Below, one piece after another: positions 21,963 to 29,808 of a DNA stretch of 64,000 nt (positions within the stretch are counted from its first letter, which is position 1; every line of letters starts with the position of its first letter). The DNA is from Rhynchopus euleeides. Its lineage: Eukaryota; Euglenozoa; Diplonemea; Diplonemida; Diplonemidae. Location: assembly GCA_963210315.1 (NCBI GenBank), contig OY723319.1:1735371-1799370 (forward strand), written 5' to 3'. The position numbers and the translations under genes are program-made. The notes under the pieces are model-generated. The model saw only the letters and a list, made by a program, of their open reading frames with translations. It was not told where the DNA came from and made no database searches.

Positions 21963-22163
21963 ATGGACCCCCGAAGTCACGCCCGCTCCCCTGGCGATGA
22001 AGCCTCTTTCGGCGCATCGGCTTTGGGAGGACAACAAACCAGCAGCGCAGAACCCCGCCCCGCCCACAGCCGCCAGGGCACTACCCCTACCCTGCCTTGC
22101 TTCGCTCCAGTTATCACTTGTTTGTTTGCTCTCCGTGTCAGGGAGGCACCAGGCACGTTGTGA
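21963..22163 (+). pseudogene. truncated 5' copy of the coiled-coil/PDZ gene fused to the MAPEG-2 leader
   Basis: ATG plus about 17 codons (MDPRSHARSPGDEASFG) match the start of the gene at 33,556, as does about 500 bp upstream. Near 22,018-22,023 the match stops and the sequence becomes the MAPEG leader also found at about 18,053. The fused frame continues through non-homologous leader sequence to a stop at 22,163, so no functional PDZ protein is made. It marks a tandem-duplication breakpoint. Confidence 0.85.
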
Positions 22164-22224
22164 CACCTGTCGCATGCAGGACACTCCCTCCACTCCACAG
22201 ACACCCAACACACAACAAGCAACC

Positions 22225-22752
22225 ATGACTGTGTCCTACAACCTGCCGGAGGACTATGGGTACGTGATGCTCGGGCTTGTCGGTGTGGCCTTCCACTGCT
22301 CCGTCCAGTCGATCCTCATCAAGCGCTCGAAGTACCTCAGCGAGAAGTTCATCGAAGAGACGCTGTCGGAGGAGAACCAGCGCTTCAAGAAGAAGTACGG
22401 CTACGGCATCCCGAAGGGCGCATACCCCGACATGGTGGACGGGCCGCACGCCGGCAAGCTGGACTATGAGGACTGGCTGGACTACGCGTGCGCCCAGCGT
22501 GCCCACCAGAACTACGTGGAGGGCCTGACGCAGACGCTGGTGTTCGCTGCTGTGGCAGGCCTGAAGCTGCCCCGCGCCACGGCGGCCGCCCTGCTGGTGT
22601 ACGTCATTGGGCGCCAGCTGTACTGCTCTGGGTACCGCTCGGGCGGGCCCAACGGGCGCAGGGCGGGCGGCGTCGTGGGGGGCCTCACAAGCCTCGTGCT
22701 GGTGGGGATGGGTGCCTACTCCGCATACCTGCACACGCCCCTGGCGCAGTGA
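22225..22752 (+). CDS. MAPEG family protein, microsomal glutathione S-transferase 3-like, copy 2
   Basis: 175 residues, collinear with copy 1 and with the same QRAHQN signature, helices and length. Changes are few and mostly conservative in membrane segments (SVQSILIK for SIQAIFIK, NYVEG for NYLEG, GGVVGGLTSLVLVG for GGITGGVTSLVLAG), consistent with both copies being under constraint. The leader and about 330 bp of 3' sequence are also duplicated. The 3' similarity ends near 23,085, where inserted DNA begins. Confidence 0.9.
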   Translation: MTVSYNLPEDYGYVMLGLVGVAFHCSVQSILIKRSKYLSEKFIEETLSEENQRFKKKYGYGIPKGAYPDMVDGPHAGKLDYEDWLDYACAQRAHQNYVEGLTQTLVFAAVAGLKLPRATAAALLVYVIGRQLYCSGYRSGGPNGRRAGGVVGGLTSLVLVGMGAYSAYLHTPLAQ

Positions 22753-23084
22753 GCCCGAAGGGCAGTGGAGGGTGGAGGTGGAGGTGTAGGTCGGGGTGGC
22801 AAAAGCCGAACCCCGCCTCCCGCCCCACACGAGCAACAGCAGGCCCTCTGTGTTGGCAAGGAGAACTCGGAGTGATAAAAACCCATCCAGGGAGGTGGTT
22901 GGAGGAGGGGCGGCAAACAACGTGAAGTCTGGATTCATAACAAAATACCCCGTGTGTGTGTGTGGAGGGTTGAGGCCGCTCGGTGCGACCGACGGCAAAA
23001 CTAAAAGCTGGGCAGGTGTGTGTGTGTGACCCCCCTCTGACACAGATAATAGTTCTGAAAAAGGACATTCAATGTGGTGAAACT

Positions 23085-23443
23085 TCCCGGCGGTCGCACC
23101 ACCCCTCCCCCCCCCGGGCCCCCCCCCCCCCATCAGACACTGCGAAGATCAAGCGGAGTAGACTGCGGCCATAGACTGCAACTACACTGCCAAAAACGAA
23201 CATGACTTGCCCCTCCCACTCCCCCAAGCCCACAACACTGCGAGGGACGAGAGCCCCGCCGAGGCGACGCAGCGCCAGAAGCGGCCCAACCACGCGGGTC
23301 ATACGGGGAAACCCTTTGGCCCGGAAGCGCCTCACAGAGGACTGATCCTCGCCCGTACCGAGCCCCCCCCCCCCCCCCCAGTGTCTAACAGGGGCGCCCC
23401 AAGAGCACAACGACAAAGTAGGAAACCATGGTACAGGTCGCTT
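23085..23443. other. unassigned insertion-flank sequence
   Basis: In the copy-1 block, the sequence after MAPEG runs from AAAGGACATTC through TGGTGAAGCTTC into CGCCGTGAAGAGAAGTAACC. In copy 2 the same two parts are separated by this about 360-bp segment plus the retrotransposon. The segment has poly-C runs and no recognised feature. It may be a second insertion, older local DNA lost in copy 1, or extra sequence gained with the retroelement. Confidence 0.5.
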
Positions 23444-23508
23444 AAAATGTCACTCCAGTACAGCCGCTCTTTACTCGTATTTTGTTTGTGATGCGTTGAC
23501 GCTTCCAC
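23444..23508 (-). repeat. split direct repeat B2
   Basis: 65 bp, identical to B1 (23,606-23,670). It forms the 3' end of the element and overlaps A2 by the 12-bp core TGACGCTTCCAC (plus-strand reading). Confidence 0.9.
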
Positions 23509-23605
23509 ACACAAAACCTCAACTCCTGTGATGGGGGAGGCTAGTGGTGTGCGGAGCACGTTTGGCTGTGGTGGAGTGACATTTTCTGCTCACAAGTGTG
23601 CGTAA
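23497..23605 (-). repeat. split direct repeat A2
   Basis: 109 bp, identical to A1 at 29,692-29,800. It lies directly between B1 and B2, giving the B1-A2-B2 arrangement needed to rebuild a circular intermediate. Confidence 0.9.
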
Positions 23606-23670
23606 AAAATGTCACTCCAGTACAGCCGCTCTTTACTCGTATTTTGTTTGTGATGCGTTGACGCTTCCAC
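23606..23670 (-). repeat. split direct repeat B1
   Basis: 65 bp, identical to B2. Its inner edge ends with the same 12-bp core (23,659-23,670). It begins about 60 bp after the stop of the RT/RNase H frame. Confidence 0.9.
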
Positions 23671-23729
23671 TCAGGACCCTCATCCGGAGGGACGTGGCCG
23701 TCCCTGGTCTCTCGGGACGGCCGCGGAAG

Positions 23730-25415
23730 TTACGCGCCGGGTATCGGGCGTGTCTCCAGGAAAGCCGGGTCTGCCGCTTGCTTACCCCGGGTGTATTCGT
23801 CAGCTCTCTGGTCCTGGGAAGCCACCCACTGCGGTCGGAGCCGCATCCTATTCTTCCGGGCGATGGTGAAGATCTCCTGCAACACCAGGTTGCCGCGGAA
23901 GTTGGAGCAGTGGCCCCTGCGCATCGAGAACACAAGGGGGAGGTTGTCGATGTAGCATGTCACGGTCATGTCTGTATACCTCTGAGCCAGTCGCAGGCCT
24001 TGCCAGACGGCGTGTGCCTCCTTTAGGAAAATGTGCGCCCCCTCGTCCGCTCCGCGGAACGTTCCCTGTGCGACTGTCTCCCCCTCTGGCCTGACTAGAA
24101 TGGCGGCCCACTCGCGCGATGATGCATCTGTCCATAGCGATACCACGGAGGGGGGGTCAGTCGCGGCCCGCCAGTCGTTCACTGCGATGAAGCGCATACG
24201 GTCCACAGTCTCACGCTGCGCCGAGGTGGGTACTGTGCATACTGCATCCCACGTACCCCCTTCCGCGTGTGCCCGCTTCGCCACTCGTCGGATGAATGAA
24301 AGGGCTGCCGGCATGTAGCACATTGGGGCGCGCATGACGTAGGACTGCCACACGAGCGCACCGAACACCCGAAACACCCCGCGCGGCGTCGAGCTCCCCT
24401 CGAGCAGTGCCCCCAGCTCGCTGCGCTCGGTGATCTTTCGGATCCAGGCCGGGTCCATCCTGAAAGTGTGCCGTTGTAAGTCGAACTCGATGCCGAACAC
24501 GGAGAAGTGCTGTGTCGGTCTTCCGTGCTGTGGGTCGTCGAAGTTCAGCGCCGCTCGGACTTCCCTGCACCGCCCGAGGAAAGCAGCGTATTGGTTCGCC
24601 ACCTCCTCTCGGGTTCGCCCCAGCACCACGAAGTTGTCGATCCAGCAGATCCCCTGGCTGGGCGGGAGCAGCACCCTTGCGCTCCTGTTCGCGATGGATG
24701 GAGAGTGCGACCAGCCCATGCACATGACGGTGAGGAATGTCTTGATGAACTCGTCGCGTTCTCCCCCGACCCAGACTCCAAAAAAGCGCTGGATTTCCTT
24801 CTGCACTGGGAACTGGTAGAACCAGCTCCGCGCGTCCGCCATCACGACCCACTCTGCGAGAGCAATGCGTCGGGTCACCTCGATGATGTCGTCCAGGCGC
24901 ATGTCCGGGGGTCGAACCATGTGCTTGTTGAGCGGCCTGGCGTCGACGATGAAACGTAATCCTCCCGACTTTTTGGACACGGTGAAAGCCGGGAGGGTGA
25001 GGTAGGCGGCAGCATCCGCCTCCTTCAGCACTCCGAAGCCCTCCAGGTCGTCGAGGTGTTGCAGCATGTGTCGGGATACCTTGCGGTGGCGTCTGAACGC
25101 CTCCCTTGCGCCTGGCAGCAGCGCGTTCTCAAATACCCTCGGCTCCCGGATCAGATCTATCACGCCGTCCAACTCCCCTGCCGTGTCCATCTCCACCAGC
25201 CTGTCGAGGTCGAGCCGTGTCTTGCAGATCGGTGCGATGGCTTCACCGTGTGTCCCCGCATCACGCCCCTCCTTTGCCGGCCGCAGCAGCTTGTCTCCCG
25301 CGCACACCGCGAGGTCGCTCTCATACCCGTTTTCAATGCCTGGCCCGTACGACTCGTCGGTGTCCGGGTCGTCTTCGGTCTGACCCACTTCCTGATAAGC
25401 CTCCTGTGGCGCCAT
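23730..25415 (-). CDS. reverse transcriptase / RNase H of the YR retrotransposon
   Basis: 561 residues from the ATG at 25,415. RT motifs: GGLRFIVDARPLNK (about 151-164), motif A VMADARSWFYQF with Asp194, motif B MCMGWSHSPS (about 231-240), motif C CWIDNF with Asp260 followed by Asn261. RNase H follows with all four acidic residues: WTDAS (Asp430), KEAHAV (Glu466), YIDN (Asp490), ADEYTR (Asp539). It copies element RNA into DNA. Motif C has Asn where the second Asp of the usual xxDD box sits. The frame is open upstream to beyond 26,900, overlapping recombinase and part of gag, and lies -1 relative to the recombinase. It could therefore be made by internal initiation at 25,415 (84 nt past the recombinase stop) or by a -1 frameshift. 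I see no obvious slippery heptamer. Confidence 0.9.
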   Translation of the reverse strand: MAPQEAYQEVGQTEDDPDTDESYGPGIENGYESDLAVCAGDKLLRPAKEGRDAGTHGEAIAPICKTRLDLDRLVEMDTAGELDGVIDLIREPRVFENALLPGAREAFRRHRKVSRHMLQHLDDLEGFGVLKEADAAAYLTLPAFTVSKKSGGLRFIVDARPLNKHMVRPPDMRLDDIIEVTRRIALAEWVVMADARSWFYQFPVQKEIQRFFGVWVGGERDEFIKTFLTVMCMGWSHSPSIANRSARVLLPPSQGICWIDNFVVLGRTREEVANQYAAFLGRCREVRAALNFDDPQHGRPTQHFSVFGIEFDLQRHTFRMDPAWIRKITERSELGALLEGSSTPRGVFRVFGALVWQSYVMRAPMCYMPAALSFIRRVAKRAHAEGGTWDAVCTVPTSAQRETVDRMRFIAVNDWRAATDPPSVVSLWTDASSREWAAILVRPEGETVAQGTFRGADEGAHIFLKEAHAVWQGLRLAQRYTDMTVTCYIDNLPLVFSMRRGHCSNFRGNLVLQEIFTIARKNRMRLRPQWVASQDQRADEYTRGKQAADPAFLETRPIPGA

Positions 25416-25498
25416 CAGGCGTCGGAGCTTTGCCGGGAAGTGTGATGATGATGTCTGCGGGTCCCCTCCCCGCTTCGTTCGTCTCCGCCGACGCCTCC

Positions 25499-26488
25499 TC
25501 ACTGGTCGATCTTCGCTGATATCCTCGCCGTGTCTCTCGCGCGCGCATTCTCCGCCGCCGACACGTAGCGAATCACCCCGTCCACTGTGGCATGTCGTGA
25601 CAGCAGCCTGACTTCCTCCAGAGGCACTCCCTTCCTCGCCAGATGTGTCAGCGCGCCGCGGCGGAGGGAGTGTGTAGTCAGAGTCGCCCTGGCTCTCTTG
25701 ATTGCCTTTGTCGCACAGCGGTACCCTACACTTGGGGGGAACAGGGTTGTCTGCTTGCGTTTTTCTGCCTGCCTGAGACGCCGCTCCAGGATCTTCCGGA
25801 GGCCTGCCTGCAGGGTGATGCCTGTGATGTGCCCGACACGGAACGGGTCCGACTTTGACTGCGTCCAGCGGATGTTGACTACGTCGTTGTCCGGGTCCGG
25901 CTGAACATCCTTCACGTCGAGGCGGAGTGCATCTGACACGCGCGCAGCCCCCCTCCACATGATGCCCAGCAGCAGCTGTACCAGTCGGCGCGGTTCGCGT
26001 TCGATCGCCCTTCGAATGTCCTGTGGGGTCGCGGGTTGTGCCTGGCGCTTCGGCTTCAGCGCTCCCTGCCGCTTGAGCGCGCGGCGGTAATCGCTGAGGA
26101 CCTGGACACTGTCGAGCGGGTAGCCCTCGAATCTCCTGAGGGCCCCTGCGATGTTGTTCAGGTACTGCAGGGTCGAGGACGTCGACAGGCCCCCCAAACG
26201 TTGGCTGGTCGCCCATAGCATCGCGCACTCGTCGTGTGGCGGCATTCTCCCCGCTGTGTCTGCCCACTGCCTGCGGAACTGTGTGTACTGGTCGTATGCT
26301 CTGCGTAGTGTCTTCCAGTAGGTCGGGGCGAGGGCGTGTGTCAGGGTCTTTTGGAAAGAGTCGCGGATCTCCTTGCACTTCTGGGGTGTCAGCCGGGTGC
26401 CCTTCTTCAACGGCCGCCCCCGACCGGTCGGGGGGAGGGTCGGCACGGCCTCCTGGTACAGCAGGCCGTAGTGTCCCCCCTTGTCCGG
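25499..26488 (-). CDS. tyrosine recombinase of the YR retrotransposon (readthrough partner of gag)
   Basis: 329 codons directly after, and in frame with, the gag UGA codon. Numbering from the GTG codon at 26,446, the tyrosine-recombinase active site is complete: Arg169 (GAARVSDAL), Lys198 (QSKSD), His259 and Arg262 (HSLRRG), His285 (LSRHATVDG) and Tyr294 (VIRYVS). An N-terminal helical core-binding region (about 20-130) precedes the catalytic domain. It joins the circular DNA intermediate to the target. There is no ATG until codon 68, inside the core-binding region, so standalone initiation would truncate the protein. This supports synthesis as a gag fusion by UGA readthrough. Confidence 0.9.
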   Translation of the reverse strand, partial: PDKGGHYGLLYQEAVPTLPPTGRGRPLKKGTRLTPQKCKEIRDSFQKTLTHALAPTYWKTLRRAYDQYTQFRRQWADTAGRMPPHDECAMLWATSQRLGGLSTSSTLQYLNNIAGALRRFEGYPLDSVQVLSDYRRALKRQGALKPKRQAQPATPQDIRRAIEREPRRLVQLLLGIMWRGAARVSDALRLDVKDVQPDPDNDVVNIRWTQSKSDPFRVGHITGITLQAGLRKILERRLRQAEKRKQTTLFPPSVGYRCATKAIKRARATLTTHSLRRGALTHLARKGVPLEEVRLLSRHATVDGVIRYVSAAENARARDTARISAKIDQ

Positions 26489-27523
26489 TCAGTTCCGCTT
26501 CCCGAGTCCCTTCGACGCGCGTCCCTTTCCCGCGCTCCGGCCCCTGCCCTTGCTTGGGAGCCGGTATGGCTCCGATCTGTCTTCGGCCTTCGCCTCCGCT
26601 TTTGCCCACACTGCCTCTTGCTTGGCTCTGCCCTCTTCGATGAACCTCCTGTGGAGGGCAACCGTGTAGTCGGAGGGTGATAGGGCCTTCGCCTTCCCCT
26701 GGTAGTGGCGCGCCCCCGCGCGGCCTCGCAGCAGTGCGTAGCTGTTCATCTCGACGATGACTTTGTGGAGTGGTGTCACGAAGGGGGCAACATCGTTTGT
26801 CTGCTTGATTAGGTCGAACATTTCGTACACCCGCTCGAAACGCGACGCCATCTCGTGGTGCCAATCGGGGGCGTCTGGCCCGCTCTCCAGCTCCGCCTTG
26901 CGGAACACCCGCGTCACCTCCGCCTTCACAAGGCGCTGCCCGCTCGCCGTTGTCAGCGCGTCTCCCCAAGTCGAGACGACGTGCGCCGTGAAACCCGCGG
27001 GGAGGTCCTGGTCGGCCTTCTTCTGGCTGAGTTTCAGCTCAGCTATCTCCTTCTTCTGCTCCTCCACCGTCCCCCTCAGGCCTGTCACTTCGCTCCTGAG
27101 CTCCCGGATCTCCTGCAGGATGGTGGCTAGAGCCGCGGCGTTCGTGTCCTCCTTGGGTGGTGGCGCCGGTACCCTCTCGCTGGAGGACTCCTCGTCGTAC
27201 TCCTCTCCGTCCCACATCTCGGCGTCTGCTTCGTCCCTCTCCCTCTCGAGGGCCTCCCACGTGCACACGGGGCAAGTCCACCCGACTTCCCCCCACATCT
27301 CCAGCCACTCGTTCGCCGCCGCCGTCGGGATGCGCTTCCTCAGGCATGACGGCACCGTCGTACGCCTGCACGTGTGGCACGAATGGGCTGTGGCGCCGCC
27401 GCCGTGGATGGTGTCGCAGGTGGGGAAGACGCAGCCCGCCCGGGGTGCGACGGCTGCGGTCTTGGCCAACGGGGGAATCGGGATACGGTCCCAGTCAGCC
27501 GTGGCGGCGTCGAAGCTTGCCAT
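26489..27523 (-). CDS. gag-like protein of the YR retrotransposon
   Basis: 344 residues from an ATG at 27,523 to UGA at 26,491-26,489. The N-terminal part has Cys/His pairs (CVFPTC, HSCHTC, C-LRKR, WTCPVC) that could form one or two zinc-binding folds. An acidic stretch follows (EEYDEESSSE), then a strong coiled coil (ILQEIRELRSEVTGLRGTVE, about 145-180), a helical region, and a very basic C-terminus (SKGRGRSAGKGRASKGLGKR) suited to RNA binding. No classical CCHC knuckle is present. Position at the 5' end of the coding block and this layout identify it as gag by context. The frame continues after the single stop into the recombinase. Confidence 0.75.
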   Translation of the reverse strand: MASFDAATADWDRIPIPPLAKTAAVAPRAGCVFPTCDTIHGGGATAHSCHTCRRTTVPSCLRKRIPTAAANEWLEMWGEVGWTCPVCTWEALERERDEADAEMWDGEEYDEESSSERVPAPPPKEDTNAAALATILQEIRELRSEVTGLRGTVEEQKKEIAELKLSQKKADQDLPAGFTAHVVSTWGDALTTASGQRLVKAEVTRVFRKAELESGPDAPDWHHEMASRFERVYEMFDLIKQTNDVAPFVTPLHKVIVEMNSYALLRGRAGARHYQGKAKALSPSDYTVALHRRFIEEGRAKQEAVWAKAEAKAEDRSEPYRLPSKGRGRSAGKGRASKGLGKRN

Positions 27524-27536
27524 CTCCTGATGCCTG

Positions 27537-29620
27537 CCCCCTCTGTCTGTGTTGTGCGGTTCTAGCCGCTGAAGTATCTCCCCTCTGCCTGTGTTGTGCG
27601 GTGCTAGCCGCTGAAGTATCTCTCCTCTGCCGTGTTGTGCGGTGCGAGCCGCTGAAGTATCCCCCCTCTGCCTGCGTTGCGCGGTGCTAGCCGCTGAAGT
27701 GTCTCCCCTCTGCCGTGTTGTGCGGTGCGAGCCGCTGAAGTATCTCCCCTCTGCCTGTGTTGCGCGGTGCTAGCCGCTGAAGTGTCTCCCCTCTGCCGTG
27801 TTGTGCGGTGCGAGCCGCTGAAGTATCTCCCCTCTGCCTGTGTTGTGCGGTGCTAGCCGCTGAAGTGTCTCCCCTCTGCCGTGTTGTGCGGTGCGAGCCG
27901 CTGAAGTATCTCCCCTCTGCCGTGTTGTGCGGTGCGAGCCGCTGAAGTATCTCCCCTCTGCCGTGTTGTGCGGTGCGAGCCGCTGAAGTATCCCCCCTCT
28001 GCCTGTGTTGCGCGGTGCTAGCCGCTGAAGTGTCTCCCCTCTGCCGTGTTGTGCGGTGCGAGCCGCTGAAGTATCTCCCCTGTGCCTGTGTTGTGCGGTG
28101 CTAGCCGCTGAAGTATCTCCCCTCTGCCGTGTTGTGCGGTGCGAGCCGCTGAAGTATCTCCCCTCTGCCTGTGTTGTGCGGTGCTAGCCGCTGAAGTATC
28201 TCCCCTCTGCCGTGTTGTGCGGTGCGAGCCGCTGAAGTATCCCCCCTCTGCCTGTGTTGCGCGGTGCTAGCCGCTGAAGTGTCTCCCCTCTGCCGTGTTG
28301 TGCGGTGCGAGCCGCTGAAGTATCTCCCCTGTGCCTGTGTTGTGCGGTGCTAGCCGCTGAAGTATCTCCCCTCTGCCGTGTTGTGCGGTGCGAGCCGCTG
28401 AAGTATCTCCCCTCTGCCTGTGTTGTGCGGTGCTAGCCGCTGAAGTATCTCCCCTCTGCCGTGTTGTGCGGTGCGAGCCGCTGAAGTATCTCCCCTCTGC
28501 CGTGTTGTGCGGTGCGAGCCGCTGAAGTATCTCCCCTCTGCCGTGTTGTGCGGTGCGAGCCGCTGAAGTATCTCCCCTCTGCCGTGTTGTGCGGTGCGAG
28601 CCGCTGAAGTATCCCCCCTCTGCCTGTGTTGCGCGGTGCTAGCCGCTGAAGTGTCTCCCCTCTGCCGTGTTGTGCGGTGCGAGCCGCTGAAGTATCTCCC
28701 CTGTGCCTGTGTTGTGCGGTGCTAGCCGCTGAAGTATCTCCCCTCTGCCGTGTTGTGCGGTGCGAGCCGCTGAAGTATCTCCCCTCTGCCTGTGTTGTGC
28801 GGTGCTAGCCGCTGAAGTATCTCCCCTCTGCCGTGTTGTGCGGTGCGAGCCGCTGAAGTATCCCCCCTCTGCCTGTGTTGCGCGGTGCTAGCCGCTGAAG
28901 TGTCTCCCCTCTGCCGTGTTGTGCGGTGCGAGCCGCTGAAGTATCTCCCCTGTGCCTGTGTTGTGCGGTGCTAGCCGCTGAAGTATCTCCCCTCTGCCGT
29001 GTTGTGCGGTGCGAGCCGCTGAAGTATCTCCCCTCTGCCTGTGTTGTGCGGTGCTAGCCGCTGAAGTATCTCCCCTCTGCCGTGTTGTGCGGTGCGAGCC
29101 GCTGAAGTATCCCCCCTCTGCCTGTGTTGCGCGGTGCTAGCCGCTGAAGTGTCTCCCCTCTGCCGTGTTGTGCGGTGCGAGCCGCTGAAGTATCTCCCCT
29201 GTGCCTGTGTTGTGCGGTGCTAGCCGCTGAAGTATCTCCCCTCTGCCGTGTTGTGCGGTGCGAGCCGCTGAAGTATCCCCCCTCTGCCTGTGTTGCGCGG
29301 TGCTAGCCGCTGAAGTGTCTCCCCTCTGCCGTGTTGTGCGGTGCGAGCCGCTGAAGTATCTCCCCTCTGCCGTGTTGTGCGGTGCGAGCCGCTGAAGTAT
29401 CCCCCCTCTGCCTGTGTTGCGCGGTGCGAGCCGCTGAAGTATCTCCCCTCTGCCGTGTTGTGCGGTGCGAGCCGCTGAAGTATCCCCCCTCTGCCTGTGT
29501 TGCGCGGTGCTAGCCGCTGAAGTGTCTCCCCTCTGCCGTGTTGTGCGGTGCTAGCCGCTGAAGTATCTCCCCTCTGCCGTGTTGTGCGGTGCGAGCCGCT
29601 GAAGTATCTCCCCTCTGCCC
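27537..29620 (-). repeat. 41/42-bp minisatellite in the retrotransposon leader
   Basis: About 50 head-to-tail units. Two main types alternate: one with GCCGTGTTGTGCGGTGCGAG (41 bp) and one with GCCTGTGTTGTGCGGTGCTA (42 bp), both followed by CCGCTGAAGTATCTCCCCT. A variant with TATCCCCCC recurs at multiples of 248 bp (six units), for example near 27,986, 28,234, 28,610, 28,858 and 29,106, so a higher-order period exists. It occupies nearly all sequence between A1 and the gag ATG, so in a genomic transcript it would be a 2-kb 5' leader. Long frames across it are a by-product of repetition. Confidence 0.95.
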
Positions 29621-29691
29621 CCTTTGCGCCCCTCTTCTGACTGATATACCTCCTCTGTGTCCTAAACGCTTCCCTGATAAAAAGTTTGCGG

Positions 29692-29800
29692 TGACGCTTC
29701 CACACACAAAACCTCAACTCCTGTGATGGGGGAGGCTAGTGGTGTGCGGAGCACGTTTGGCTGTGGTGGAGTGACATTTTCTGCTCACAAGTGTGCGTAA
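29692..29800 (-). repeat. split direct repeat A1 (5' end of element)
   Basis: 109 bp, identical to A2. In element orientation it is the outer 5' terminus and should hold the promoter. Its inner edge (29,692-29,703) carries the shared 12-bp core. Immediately outside, host sequence resumes with the block also seen at 19,110. Confidence 0.9.
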
Positions 29801-29808
29801 TAAAAAAA

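Larger units (their letters stand above)
23444..29800 (-). mobile_element. PAT/Ngaro-type tyrosine-recombinase retrotransposon (DIRS order)
   Basis: A 6.36-kb element read on the minus strand: A1 (29,800-29,692), minisatellite leader, gag, tyrosine recombinase, RT/RNase H, B1 (23,670-23,606), A2 (23,605-23,497), B2 (23,508-23,444). The split direct repeats are the hallmark of PAT and Ngaro groups, which integrate by a tyrosine recombinase instead of a DDE integrase. A1/A2 (109 bp) and B1/B2 (65 bp) show no differences by eye, and all three frames are intact, so insertion is recent and activity is plausible. It sits between MAPEG-2 and small gene 2. No target duplication is visible, as expected for this mechanism. 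The order gag-YR-RT differs from the commonest gag-RT-YR. Confidence 0.9.

Noticed and set aside
21766..22224. N-terminal extension of MAPEG-2
   Set aside because: The frame is open upstream but crosses the duplication breakpoint, differs from the copy-1 leader, and adds no domain. The shared ATG at 22,225 is preferred.
26447..26969. Extending RT upstream through gag and recombinase as one 1,079-codon protein
   Set aside because: The upstream part is the wrong phase of the well-supported gag and recombinase genes, is Arg/Gly/Pro-rich, and begins without ATG. The RT domain starts after 25,415.
27537..29620. CRISPR-like array
   Set aside because: Units are contiguous with no unique spacers, in a eukaryotic retrotransposon; it is a minisatellite.
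29220..29717. 165-codon frame across the retrotransposon leader
   Set aside because: It is the minisatellite read in one phase; the 41/42-bp mixture and position upstream of gag make a real protein unlikely.
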